NCBI RefSeq assembly: GCF_016056305.1
Contig: NZ_JAECZC010000014.1
Location: forward strand, 24,989 to 88,988
Direction: 5' to 3'
Length of the DNA stretch: 64,000 bases
Origin: Amazonocrinis nigriterrae CENA67
GTDB taxonomy: Bacteria > Cyanobacteriota > Cyanobacteriia > Cyanobacteriales > Nostocaceae
Made by a program: the position numbers and the translations under genes
Part shown: piece by piece, positions 55,180-64,000 of the stretch
Position numbering within the stretch: position 1 is the first letter of the stretch
How the letters are laid out: every line of letters begins with the position of its first letter
The notes under the pieces: model-generated
What the model was told of the DNA's origin: nothing
The model's input: the letters and a program-made list of their open reading frames with translations, nothing else
Databases searched by the model: none

Positions 55180-55390
55180 ACTGTTGACTGATGACTGTTG
55201 ACTGTTGACTGCCGTCGCCTCAAGTCGGCAGAGCCTTTCGGCAGTCGCTCATGGGGGAGACCCCCAAGACCGCGCTGCCGACGCTCGTTCGCGCAGCGTC
55301 TCCCCTTGGGAGAAGACTCGCTACCGCTGACGCTCGAAGACTCGCTAACGCTGCGCTAACGCTAACACCACGGCGCTGGCTCCTGTTGGG
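55180..55390. repeat. Mosaic of GC-rich palindromic modules
   Basis: Heptamers (GACTGTT) lead into modules shared with the large inverted repeat, such as CAGTCGCTCATGGGGGA, CCCCCAAGACCGCGCTG and GCTAACGCTGCGCTAACGC, in another order. No frame is open across it. The rest of the gap to 55737 shows no gene. Confidence 0.75.
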
Positions 55391-55737
55391 TGTCAACACT
55401 GAACAGTCAGCAACGCACTTGTAACAATACTTATAAAAAATTACCGGAGTAGTTAATTACGCAAAACTACCCCGGACAGTAAAACTACATAGAATACTCA
55501 AGTAATAACACTGAATTTTCACACAACTTTTTTTCAATGCGATCGCGCGCGCTTGGTGAAAAGTTGTATAAATTAGACTCTAATGCTTTTGGGTTAATGG
55601 AAAATTAGAGATTTTGGATCGGGAAATATTGCACAAAACCAGAGATTATCCCTCAATTCGGGCGGTTAATCGTTATATTGTCAAATCTAGTCATTCAAAA
55701 TCAAGTCCCAATCCAAAATCTGAAATTACACAATAAA

Positions 55738-55974
55738 TTAGTCGTTGTCCCATTCTTCACGACCAATCAGATCGCCGATGCGATCGCGTAATAGAAAGTC
55801 ACATTTTTCCAACTCACATTCGACGCAAACCCACTCTCTTGCTGGGATGTATTGGCAGAGTGTATATATTGGCTGTTGTCGGCTGATCATCCCCTTTTGC
55901 ACTAGTCGGCGAGCTTCGTCTTGAATTACATCCAGAGAGTAGTAATTGATAGAGGGCACCGTATTCACACTCAT
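55738..55974 (-). CDS. DUF4327 protein
   Basis: This 78-residue protein matches the cyanobacterial DUF4327 family, with YSLDVIQDEARRLVQKGMIS, RQQPIYTLCQYIPAREW, VCVECELEKC and LLRDRIGDLIGREEWDND. Four cysteines, two of them in VCVECELEKC, might bind metal. Function is unknown. The ATG is at 55974. Confidence 0.88.
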   Translation of the reverse strand: MSVNTVPSINYYSLDVIQDEARRLVQKGMISRQQPIYTLCQYIPAREWVCVECELEKCDFLLRDRIGDLIGREEWDND

Positions 55975-56210
55975 TGTTTTTACTCACAAATTTACACGTA
56001 GATAGTGTTCCCATTAATTATTGGGAACAAACATGGCAGGGATTAGACTTGTGGCTAGGGTTTTGTAGTTTGCTATACGGAACTTATTTCATTTTGACGC
56101 TACATATCCTCAAATTATCTAAAGAAATGTTAAGTTTGTCAACAATTGCTGACAATAGTCGTAAATATGCTTCATTTTGTCATATTTGGGTTATTAACTT
56201 AACCTGTTAA

Positions 56211-57010
56211 AAACATTGTCTGGCAGGCATTTCACAGGTTTGAAAGTTTTTCTATGACTACTTTTAGGCATAATTGTGTGGCTTTTGAAGAGTTCCTATG
56301 GTCGATTACTGATGTGTTTAAAAATCAGTATGAAGCTATGTCCAAAGATATTAGTGTTTGTCCATAGCTCAATAATCCAAGGATTTATGTTACGAGCAAC
56401 GGTATAAACTGTTGCAAAATCTAACGGCTACCGTACACCACGAAAACTTGTAAACCGCCATCTATTAATAATTTTTTAAAAAACGGTCATAGTTTTTGAG
56501 GCCATTGTAAGACAGCAAATAGACAGACTGCCCTAGTGGTCTAGCAACCCAAAATTGACGGGTGAAGGTGGAAAGTAGGGAGTGGGGAACTCGGGGCCCC
56601 TGGAGGGGATAAGGGGCGATGGGGAAAGAGTTTTTTGTGTTTGTCACATTTACCTATCACCAATAAAGTTGACTTACCAGACCTAGCTCAACACTTGTTC
56701 TACGGTCGGATGATGTGCCTCTAAGTTAGCAGTAACTTGTATGAATTACTCGCCAAATCGCCTATTTCAGCCGTAGCGAACGCATGATGATTTCAAGGAA
56801 GTTTCACACCACTATCAGTAAATTTGGAGATGAGGGGGATGAGGGGGATGAGGGAGACAAAGAGAAATTATCTAAATGCTCCGAAAGCTCCCCCGCTCCC
56901 CGCTCCTGTATATTCACATTGAAACAGACGTGATTGTGTCACGTCTGTAAAGTGTTTGGCGGATGCCGTAGGAAGTAATTGTTCTAAAGTTACATTGTTG
57001 TGTAAGTTAC
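56211..57010. other. Intergenic region with a dispersed repeat
   Basis: No gene is seen in 800 nt. 56535-56690 resembles 25425-25530 and has weak inverted ends (GGTCTAGCAA / GGTCTGGTAA). GATGAGGGG repeats lie near 56830-56855. Confidence 0.55.
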
Positions 57011-57430
57011 TTATTCCCAAGATTTATCATCATGTTCGTCTGTAGTATTTTCTGCTACTCCTGGAGTTTGGGGCGATCGCTCATACTGGAGTTGGTTCAA
57101 CAGTGACAGCACCTTAGTACCGCGTTCTATTGAGCGGTCTTCGATAAAAGTTACTTCTGGTGTGCGACGTAGCCTTACCCGCGCACCGAGTTCGCTACGG
57201 ACGAAACCTGTCGCTGACCTTAAGCCTGCCATTGTTGCTGCTTTGGCTTCTTCTGTACCATAAATACTGACGTAGATTTTGGCATGTTGCAGATCGCCAG
57301 AAACATCTACATCAGTAACACTTACCATTCCTGTACCCACGCGATCGTCTTTAATTCCGTTGAGTAGCATTTGGCTAACTTCCCGTTTAATTAATTCAGC
57401 AACACGGGAAACGCGGCGATTTGTAGCCAT
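57011..57430 (-). CDS. rbfA: Ribosome-binding factor A
   Basis: This 139-residue 30S maturation factor, with a type II KH fold, is needed for 16S 5'-end processing, especially in the cold. Motifs are [42 protein letters not shown], and [27 protein letters not shown]. The acidic C-terminal tail is typical. The DUF751 gene stands 123 nt upstream on the same strand, a usual cyanobacterial pairing. Confidence 0.95.
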   Translation of the reverse strand: MATNRRVSRVAELIKREVSQMLLNGIKDDRVGTGMVSVTDVDVSGDLQHAKIYVSIYGTEEAKAATMAGLRSATGFVRSELGARVRLRRTPEVTFIEDRSIERGTKVLSLLNQLQYERSPQTPGVAENTTDEHDDKSWE

Positions 57431-57553
57431 AATAGTTACGCCTCCTCTGGGAGGTTGTACGACATTAACAATAGCAAGCTGGTGAAGGAAAATCCTTGAC
57501 CTTGCCTGAAGAGTGGTAACAGCCTGTAGGGCAGACCCCTAATAGAGCTACGT

Positions 57554-57760
57554 TTAGATTGTACTCAAGCCTAGCATGGCGCGTAGGGTGAGAGTCACAA
57601 ACACCAAACTGCCTACAAATAAGCCCAAAAGGGCGATTAAGGTGACAGGACGTTTTAAAAGGGGCATTAACGGCGCGATCGTGTTCAGAAACACGCCCAA
57701 GAGAACGGTAACGAAGTAGCGGGGGTAGCGAAAGACGTTATCCCAAAATCCATCAAACAT
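57554..57760 (-). CDS. DUF751 (Ycf33-like) membrane protein
   Basis: This 68-residue protein has two membrane helices. The sequence MFDGFWDNVFRYPRYFVTVLLGVFLN and the following PLLKRPVTLIALLG are the DUF751/Ycf33 signature, known also from plastid genomes. The function is not settled. It is upstream of rbfA and likely co-transcribed. Confidence 0.88.
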   Translation of the reverse strand: MFDGFWDNVFRYPRYFVTVLLGVFLNTIAPLMPLLKRPVTLIALLGLFVGSLVFVTLTLRAMLGLSTI

Positions 57761-57927
57761 TTGAATATAAACTGCCTTGCTATAAACTTAAGGTTTGTTT
57801 TGATGTGCTTTATCCATTACCAATTGTAATCTATACAGGTGAAAAATTAACCAGTTAATATAAAATATGCTTCTCCAGTTAAATTTTGTTATATTTAGTA
57901 GCCTAGATTCAGTTAAATTTTGACTAA

Positions 57928-58755
57928 ATGGTAACTCAAATCCCTAAAGCAGCTTACCCACGTCCATTTTTAAAGTGGGCAGGCGGTAAAAGTAGGTTAA
58001 TTCAACAATATATTCCTTATTTTCCCAAAGATTACAAGAATTACTATGAACCTTTTTTAGGTGGCGGTGCTGTTTTTTTCTATCTCCAACCGACCGCAGC
58101 TGTTTTAACTGATATTAACTCGGAATTAATTACTACTTATCGCTGTGTTAGAGATCATGTTGAGGAATTAATCTGTTTACTGAAAGAACATCAAATCAAA
58201 CATAATAGAGACTATTACTATAATATCAGAGCTAATTCTGGAGGCACTGCTCTAGAAAAAGCTGCTCGTTTAATTTATCTGAATAAGACTTGTTTTAATG
58301 GTCTATATCGAGTCAACTCTCAAGGACAATTTAATGTACCATTAGGCAGGTACGAAAATCCTAATATATGTCCAGAAAATTTACTCAGAGCAGCTTCAGC
58401 AGCACTTTCTACATCACAGATTAAACAGGCAGATTTTACAGATGTACTGAATCAGGCAACTAGTAGTGAAGATTTCGTTTATTGTGATCCCCCATATTAT
58501 CCAGTCAGTCAAACTAGCTATTTTACAGCTTATAGTAGATATTGTTTTGCTGAGGAACAGCAAGTTAAACTCAGAGATGTATTTGTAAAACTAGCTGATC
58601 GGGGAGTAAAAGTTATGCTATCTAATTCCGATTGTGAATTTATACGTAATCTATATAGCAGTTTTAAAATATATACTATATCCGCAGCGAGATCAATTAA
58701 TTCTGATGCCAAGAAGCGGGGAAATATTACTGAAGTACTAGTCACTTCTTATTAA
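57928..58755 (+). CDS. DNA adenine methylase (D12 class, Dam/DpnM-like)
   Basis: This 275-residue N6-adenine methyltransferase of the alpha (D12) group has SAM motif RPFLKWAGGKSRL at residue ~13, FLGGGAVFF, the family segment KTCFNGLYRVNSQGQFNVPLG and the catalytic DPPYYPVSQTSY at ~187. Many of this class methylate GATC. The last 4 nt overlap the end of the convergent nuclease gene, so it may be half of a type II restriction-modification pair. GC content is lower than in nearby core genes, which fits transfer. Confidence 0.92.
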   Translation: MVTQIPKAAYPRPFLKWAGGKSRLIQQYIPYFPKDYKNYYEPFLGGGAVFFYLQPTAAVLTDINSELITTYRCVRDHVEELICLLKEHQIKHNRDYYYNIRANSGGTALEKAARLIYLNKTCFNGLYRVNSQGQFNVPLGRYENPNICPENLLRAASAALSTSQIKQADFTDVLNQATSSEDFVYCDPPYYPVSQTSYFTAYSRYCFAEEQQVKLRDVFVKLADRGVKVMLSNSDCEFIRNLYSSFKIYTISAARSINSDAKKRGNITEVLVTSY

Positions 58756-59255
58756 AGATTATTATTAGACCAAGCAAGAAATGAACTTAAGTTATGAACG
58801 GCTAACAAATTATGATTTTCAGCTACTTGTGCTTCTAGCCATGAAACAGCTTTCGCTTTCATTCCTCCACCGTCAATTAATACTACTGCTTTTGTAGGAT
58901 AGCATTTTTGAATATTCAAGTTAAGGTAAGGTAGTTTTTCATCAACTGAACCACTAGTTTGCTGCCATTTACACTCAATAATCAATCCCGAATCTATAGA
59001 TGTATAACCGATAATATAAAAATCTACATATATGTCGTTACCATAAATTCCTTCTCCAATATAAACTTGCTTGGCATATCGTTTCGGTATGCTTTGAGAG
59101 TTGATAAGACATTCCAATCGTTGTTTTTTTGGTAAATCAAAGCCAACTTCGATATATTTATGTCCGCGTAAAGTACCTTCCACAGTTGTTTCTAAGACAT
59201 TACCAGATGTAACTGCTCTTCCGCCTTGAGTCATATCTATCCTGATTATTTTCAC
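58752..59255 (-). CDS. PD-(D/E)XK nuclease, probable restriction enzyme
   Basis: In this 167-residue protein the nuclease core is Asp78 in NDIYVDFYIIG, then Glu94-x-Lys96 in GLIIECKWQQTSGS, the PD-(D/E)XK pattern with about the usual spacing. ECKWQ followed by VDEKLPYLNLNI resembles restriction enzymes and repair nucleases of this fold. It is convergent with the adenine methylase and overlaps it by 4 nt, the main reason to call it restriction. The site it cuts is unknown. Confidence 0.68.
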   Translation of the reverse strand: MKIIRIDMTQGGRAVTSGNVLETTVEGTLRGHKYIEVGFDLPKKQRLECLINSQSIPKRYAKQVYIGEGIYGNDIYVDFYIIGYTSIDSGLIIECKWQQTSGSVDEKLPYLNLNIQKCYPTKAVVLIDGGGMKAKAVSWLEAQVAENHNLLAVHNLSSFLAWSNNNL

Positions 59256-59472
59256 AAGGTTTCCTGATTTTAGGATTCCCAGGACGCAGGAGCAAATGGT
59301 TATATTAGTTAATTAATATTAATTATTAATTTTGGATGCACAAGGATAAATTAAATTTAGGCAGGTGTCAACACAGGGTGGAAACTCAGCACCTAACGTA
59401 AATTCGCGGCTTTCGTACCAGTCCTAAGCCTCGATAATTAAAATTTACCATCCAGTAGAGGAGAAATCCACT

Positions 59473-59739
59473 ATGACTATTAAAGAACTGCTTCTCCAAG
59501 AAATTGAATCTTCGTCAGATACCATTTTGGCTGAAACACTAGACTTTTTACGTTTTATCAAAACTAAGGAAACCCAAACACAGCCAAAACCAGAATTAGT
59601 AAATTCTACAGGCCTATCCTTGCTAGAACACTTAAAAACGATTGGCCAATGGGAAGGCGATGATTTACAAGAGTGTCTTGAGCTAGTTTATGCTACTCGC
59701 GGCAAAGCCCAGTTTGATTATGATAACCCTTTTGAATAA
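59473..59739 (+). CDS. VapB-like antitoxin (DUF2281 type)
   Basis: This 88-residue protein begins MTIKELLLQEIESSSDTILAETLDFLRFIK, the helical N-terminus of DUF2281-like antitoxins. The C-terminal part (WEGDDLQECLELVYATRGKAQF) would bind and block the toxin. GAGGAGAA precedes the ATG by about 5 nt. The stop overlaps the toxin start by one base (TAATG). Confidence 0.82.
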   Translation: MTIKELLLQEIESSSDTILAETLDFLRFIKTKETQTQPKPELVNSTGLSLLEHLKTIGQWEGDDLQECLELVYATRGKAQFDYDNPFE

Positions 59740-60182
59740 TGTATTTATTGGATACAAATCACTGTAGTCTTGCAATTCTGGGTAATGCTAATGTGCTTCG
59801 TCACTTCGCCGAAGTGGAAAATTCTTTGATTACAACCTGTGTCATTGTTCAAGGTGAACTGATAGATATGGCAGAACGTTCTCAACGTCGGGAAAATAAC
59901 TTAGCTCTGATTCACCGTTTTTTAACGGGTATATATATCCACAACATTGATGAATTTACTGCTACTATCTACGGACAACTCAAAGCAGCTTTATTCAATG
60001 AATTTGCACCGAAAGAAAAAAGCAAGCGCAGAAAAACTAAAATAACTAATTTAGGTTTTGATGAAAATGACCTTTGGATTGCTGCTGTAGGTCTACAACA
60101 CGGTCTTAGTATTGTATCAGCCGATCGCGACTTTCAGCGGATTCAACTTTTAAAAGCATTGTCTGTTGAATCTTGGCTGTAA
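59739..60182 (+). CDS. vapC: PIN-domain toxin, VapC type
   Basis: This 147-residue PIN ribonuclease has its acidic site in YLLDTNHCS (Asp5), the Glu of QGELIDMAER, ENDLWIAAVGLQ (Asp) and SADRDFQRI (Asp). A basic insertion KEKSKRRKTK lies at ~90-100. Such toxins cleave tRNA, rRNA or mRNA when the antitoxin is lost. It is coupled to the antitoxin by a 1 nt overlap, 220 nt from the nuclease gene. Confidence 0.88.
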   Translation: MYLLDTNHCSLAILGNANVLRHFAEVENSLITTCVIVQGELIDMAERSQRRENNLALIHRFLTGIYIHNIDEFTATIYGQLKAALFNEFAPKEKSKRRKTKITNLGFDENDLWIAAVGLQHGLSIVSADRDFQRIQLLKALSVESWL

Positions 60183-60333
60183 ACCCCCTTCTTTGCGTCA
60201 GTTACATCATAAAAGATTGTACCAATTCTCCATAAAGAAGTTTTATTTTCAAACATCAGCTTAAATCTATAACAACTAATAACTGGAATTGAACTGAAAT
60301 AAATTCAATAACTATAGTTTGACTTGAAGCTGT

Positions 60334-61545
60334 TTAGATTGCAGCGTTACCGTTGCGGATATTCCATGCTAGTTCTAACAGTTGAGTCCAGCGCTTTAGG
60401 ACTTGTTTGGGAGTGCATTTAATGACTTTAGCGATCGCTTGGTCACTTTGGCGGGCAATTTTCAACTGCAAAAGTTGCTGTTGCTGGGGAGATAATATAC
60501 CCACGAAAGTTTCCCACTGTTGAGAAGACAATCCCAAATTTTGCTCTAAACTTGCGCCTAACCATTGGTGTACTAACTGCCATTGATGTTGCTTGGCAAA
60601 CTTTTCCGCATGGTATTTAAAACGTTGTTGGAGATAATCACGCTGACGGCTAGTTAGACCGAGAATTTGGTCAATTTCTGGTGCTGAAAGGTCTTGGAGT
60701 TTCAGGGTGAGGTAGTCTACACAGTCAGATTGACCTTGAGATTCCAAGTATTTGATCAATTCCAAGATGATGCGATCGCGTTCTGATGCTTCCGATGGGT
60801 CAAAATTAGGTTGTGCAATCATTTGCGATCTAATTTGTTGCACCGCCGAGTTACGCTGGTAAGATTCTGCTTCTTCACTCCTTGCAGATTCCACCGCCAT
60901 TTCAATATCTACATTAGTTTCTTGGGGCTGACGACGAGCAAAACTTTGGGCGCGTAGGATAATTAATTGCTGATTGTTACCACCAGGTAAATTGATGCGG
61001 CGCTTGGCATACTGTTCTGTAAAAGCCATGTATTCTGCTAATTGCAGCTGTGTGCGCGGTGTGTAATCTTCTGCTAATTCGTTTTCCCGCCGGAAAGCTT
61101 TGATTGCTTCCATATAAAATGCTTGAAGAAAATCTTCAATCAGGTTAGAACGAGCCTCAAAGCCCAACTCTGAGCCGGGAATGGTAACATGACGGTAAAC
61201 TATAGCACCCAAGGTAGCGTGTAATTCCACGCGTCCCCTTCTAGAACCAAGTCGGTAGTATTGCAGGCACTTTTGCAAGCGATGCCTAGATAAAGTTAGT
61301 TGCCAAGATTGAATTTCTCCTGATGTTTGAATGCGGTAGCTTTTATCACAGATACGTTTAACTTCTTTAGCTATGCGTTCTGCTACAGCTTGTACACACC
61401 CAGAGGTTGCTTTCACTTGAGCCTGCATTTCCTGACACAGCAGTTGCATCAGAAGATCAGGATTGTTAGCTGCCAATTCTTCAGTGGAAACGCGGGTCTC
61501 AAAAGTAGACGTAGAGATTGGTAGATTTGCAAGGTTAGCTTTCAT
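60334..61545 (-). CDS. HetZ-related protein (heterocyst differentiation family)
   Basis: This 403-residue protein matches the HetZ family of filamentous cyanobacteria: RIQTSGEIQSWQLTLSRHRLQKCLQYYRLGSRRGRVELHATL, IEDFLQAFYMEAIKAFRRENE, LAEYMAFTEQYAKRRINLPG, QLIILRAQSFARRQPQETNVDIE and LTSRQRDYLQQRFKYHAEKFAK. The C-terminal half ends in an HTH-like segment (QAIAKVIKCTPKQVLKRW). HetZ is a DNA-binding regulator needed early in heterocyst formation. No patU gene adjoins it, unlike true hetZ, so it may be a paralogue. The 370 nt upstream gap shows no GTA-N8-TAC NtcA site. Confidence 0.78.
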   Translation of the reverse strand: MKANLANLPISTSTFETRVSTEELAANNPDLLMQLLCQEMQAQVKATSGCVQAVAERIAKEVKRICDKSYRIQTSGEIQSWQLTLSRHRLQKCLQYYRLGSRRGRVELHATLGAIVYRHVTIPGSELGFEARSNLIEDFLQAFYMEAIKAFRRENELAEDYTPRTQLQLAEYMAFTEQYAKRRINLPGGNNQQLIILRAQSFARRQPQETNVDIEMAVESARSEEAESYQRNSAVQQIRSQMIAQPNFDPSEASERDRIILELIKYLESQGQSDCVDYLTLKLQDLSAPEIDQILGLTSRQRDYLQQRFKYHAEKFAKQHQWQLVHQWLGASLEQNLGLSSQQWETFVGILSPQQQQLLQLKIARQSDQAIAKVIKCTPKQVLKRWTQLLELAWNIRNGNAAI

Positions 61546-61915
61546 GACTTTTCCTGGGTGTGGTATTGCACCTTAACTACAACGCAAACACGGCACCTGA
61601 AGCCAATCTTGCTAGAAGAATGATTTGGTTTCATCCATCCGCATCTGCTGCAAGTACTGTTCATATATATGACTGTAGGCAATGCAAAAAAGTTACAGGG
61701 ATAGTAGTGTGTCGGTTTTTTCATCAGCAACTAAATTGCGGTTGGCACAAGAAAATTTGCCATGCCCAAAAGGTAGCCAAAACACTTGCTGTGCCGACTT
61801 TTACCGCTATTTTATTCTAACTGCTCTTAGTTATTTTAAGTATGACGATCGCTAAACTGGAGTGTTTTTGATACATTATTCCGAAATTAACGGAACAGTC
61901 TGTGAAGTTTAGTTT

Positions 61916-62575
61916 TTATACCCATGCCGTTACTGCTTCCCAACCTAAACCCCGCCTTGTAATCATTGGTTCGTCTCCCGTCAAATCCAGAATCGTAGAT
62001 ACTTCATATGTCGGTTCTTCACCAGTGTCAACAATTACATCTACTAAGTTATCTAAACGGTCAAATAGCTCCACTCGTGATAATCTAATTTCTGAATCTA
62101 GCCCTATGTTCCCATCATCTGACTCATCTGGTGGTAGATGTGCCGAAGTCGAAATAATCGGATTTCCCAAAGCTTCCAGGAGTGCCAAGCATACATTATG
62201 ATTTGGTACGCGAATTCCAGTAGTCTTCCGCTTCGGACTTTGTACTAGTCGCGGTACTAACTTGGTAGCAGGTAGCAAAAACGTGTAAGGCCCTGGTATC
62301 AGGTGTCTCATAATCCGATAAGCAGTATCACTGACAAACGCATAAGTCGCCACATTTGATAGTGAAGGACACAAAAATGTCAATGGTTTATCGTTTGCTA
62401 GCTGTTTAATTTGCCGCACTCGTTCCACCGCTGACTTCGCATTTAAATCGCAACCAATAGCATAAACTGTATCAGTAGGGTAAAGCATAACTGCGCCACC
62501 AGAGAGCGCTGATTTTATTTCCTCTATTCGGCGAACTTGCGGGTTATCAGGATGGACTGCAAAAATTTTTGCCAT
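61916..62575 (-). CDS. L-threonylcarbamoyladenylate synthase (TsaC/YrdC type)
   Basis: This 219-residue protein makes threonylcarbamoyl-AMP for t6A37 of ANN-decoding tRNAs. Motifs are GGAVMLYPTDTVYAIGCDL, RVRQIKQLANDKPLTFLC, PGPYTFLLPATK, RKTTGIRVPNHN and GNPIISTSAHLP. It lacks the extra Sua5 C-terminal domain, so it is the short type. It could be a second YrdC paralogue, as cyanobacteria often have two. It is divergent from larC across 270 nt. Confidence 0.9.
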   Translation of the reverse strand: MAKIFAVHPDNPQVRRIEEIKSALSGGAVMLYPTDTVYAIGCDLNAKSAVERVRQIKQLANDKPLTFLCPSLSNVATYAFVSDTAYRIMRHLIPGPYTFLLPATKLVPRLVQSPKRKTTGIRVPNHNVCLALLEALGNPIISTSAHLPPDESDDGNIGLDSEIRLSRVELFDRLDNLVDVIVDTGEEPTYEVSTILDLTGDEPMITRRGLGWEAVTAWV

Positions 62576-62710
62576 AAGTAATTTTCAATATGATTGATGA
62601 CTGATGACTGATGATTGTGAACAGTGGGTTATTTTTTTAGTTGGAAGTCCCTAAAATTAGTCGTTGTTAGTAGGAGACAGAAGGTTAAAAGTTAAATTTC
62701 TATTAACTCC

Positions 62711-62765
62711 CCATGCCCAATGCCCAATTCCCAATGCCCAATTCCCAATGCCCAATTCCCAATTT
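62711..62765. repeat. STRR (AATGCCC/AATTCCC)n upstream of larC
   Basis: Alternating AATGCCC and AATTCCC heptamers, about eight units, end 80 nt before the larC ATG. Confidence 0.92.
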
Positions 62766-62845
62766 CCTTTTCATAAGTGCAAATACGCGAAGTTTCCATC
62801 ACAATAATTGTGCATCATCTCAAATTAGCTGACTAATTTATCTGT

Positions 62846-64000
<1,155 letters not shown>

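Noticed and set aside
55974..56210. A plus-strand frame next to the DUF4327 gene
   Set aside because: It starts in the promoter region of the DUF4327 gene, has no motifs, and its leader lacks a ribosome binding site.

Overview
The window looks like chromosome from a filamentous, probably heterocyst-forming cyanobacterium of the Nostoc/Calothrix/Tolypothrix type. The evidence is frequent HIP1 octamers (GCGATCGC), a HetZ-family protein, CP12, DUF1830, DUF3177, DUF4327 and DUF751/Ycf33 proteins, PEP-CTERM sorting, large multi-PAS kinases, a bacteriophytochrome operon, an NB-ARC/WD40 protein, heptanucleotide tandem repeats (STRRs) and many small dispersed repeats. Both ends cut genes: an aquaporin-like gene on the left and larC on the right. 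No rRNA, tRNA or CRISPR array was recognised.

Layout. 1-1.6 kb: aquaporin-like protein and an SDR oxidoreductase. 1.7-19.5 kb: a block bounded by two nearly identical, oppositely oriented ~280-300 bp elements. It holds a GH63-like glucosidase, a tandem ribbon-helix-helix protein, an LtrA membrane protein, a 1182-residue HTH/NB-ARC/14xWD40 protein, a PEP-CTERM GDSL hydrolase, a KAS III-like enzyme paired with a ThDP enzyme, about 2.9 kb with no credible gene, and a carboxymuconolactone decarboxylase-like protein. 19.8-28.9 kb: six same-strand genes (DJ-1/PfpI, DUF1830, GlgX-type debranching enzyme, AGE epimerase fused to STAS, response regulator fused to a thioredoxin-reductase-like flavoprotein, and a cyclic-nucleotide-binding-domain histidine kinase) that read as one carbohydrate/redox/signalling module. 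29.1-31.7 kb: a decay zone with an IS4-type transposase, a cupin pseudogene, a 298 bp TIR element and a TnpB fragment. 32-45 kb: core and regulatory genes (group 2 sigma factor, metallophosphoesterase, FIST, CP12, DUF3177, CbiD, GuaA, DUF4282, Hsp20, an RTX-like protein). 45-52 kb: an operon of bacteriophytochrome, response regulator and REC/PAS5 kinase, with a divergent single-domain receiver. 52-64 kb: secreted caspase-like protein, CDF transporter, DUF4327, rbfA with DUF751, an adenine methylase convergent with a PD-(D/E)XK nuclease, a VapBC-like pair, a HetZ-related protein, a TsaC/YrdC protein and partial larC.

The most promising leads are: (1) the KAS III-like/ThDP pair, in which the catalytic His of the KAS III triad is Asn while Cys and Asn keep their expected places; (2) the 19.8-28.9 kb module, whose STAS domain lacks the usual phosphorylatable Ser and whose flavoprotein lacks the redox CxxC; (3) the large inverted repeat, which could allow inversion of a 17 kb block; and (4) heptamer repeats that have become coding sequence in at least three genes. 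All functional statements are read from sequence; no search was run.
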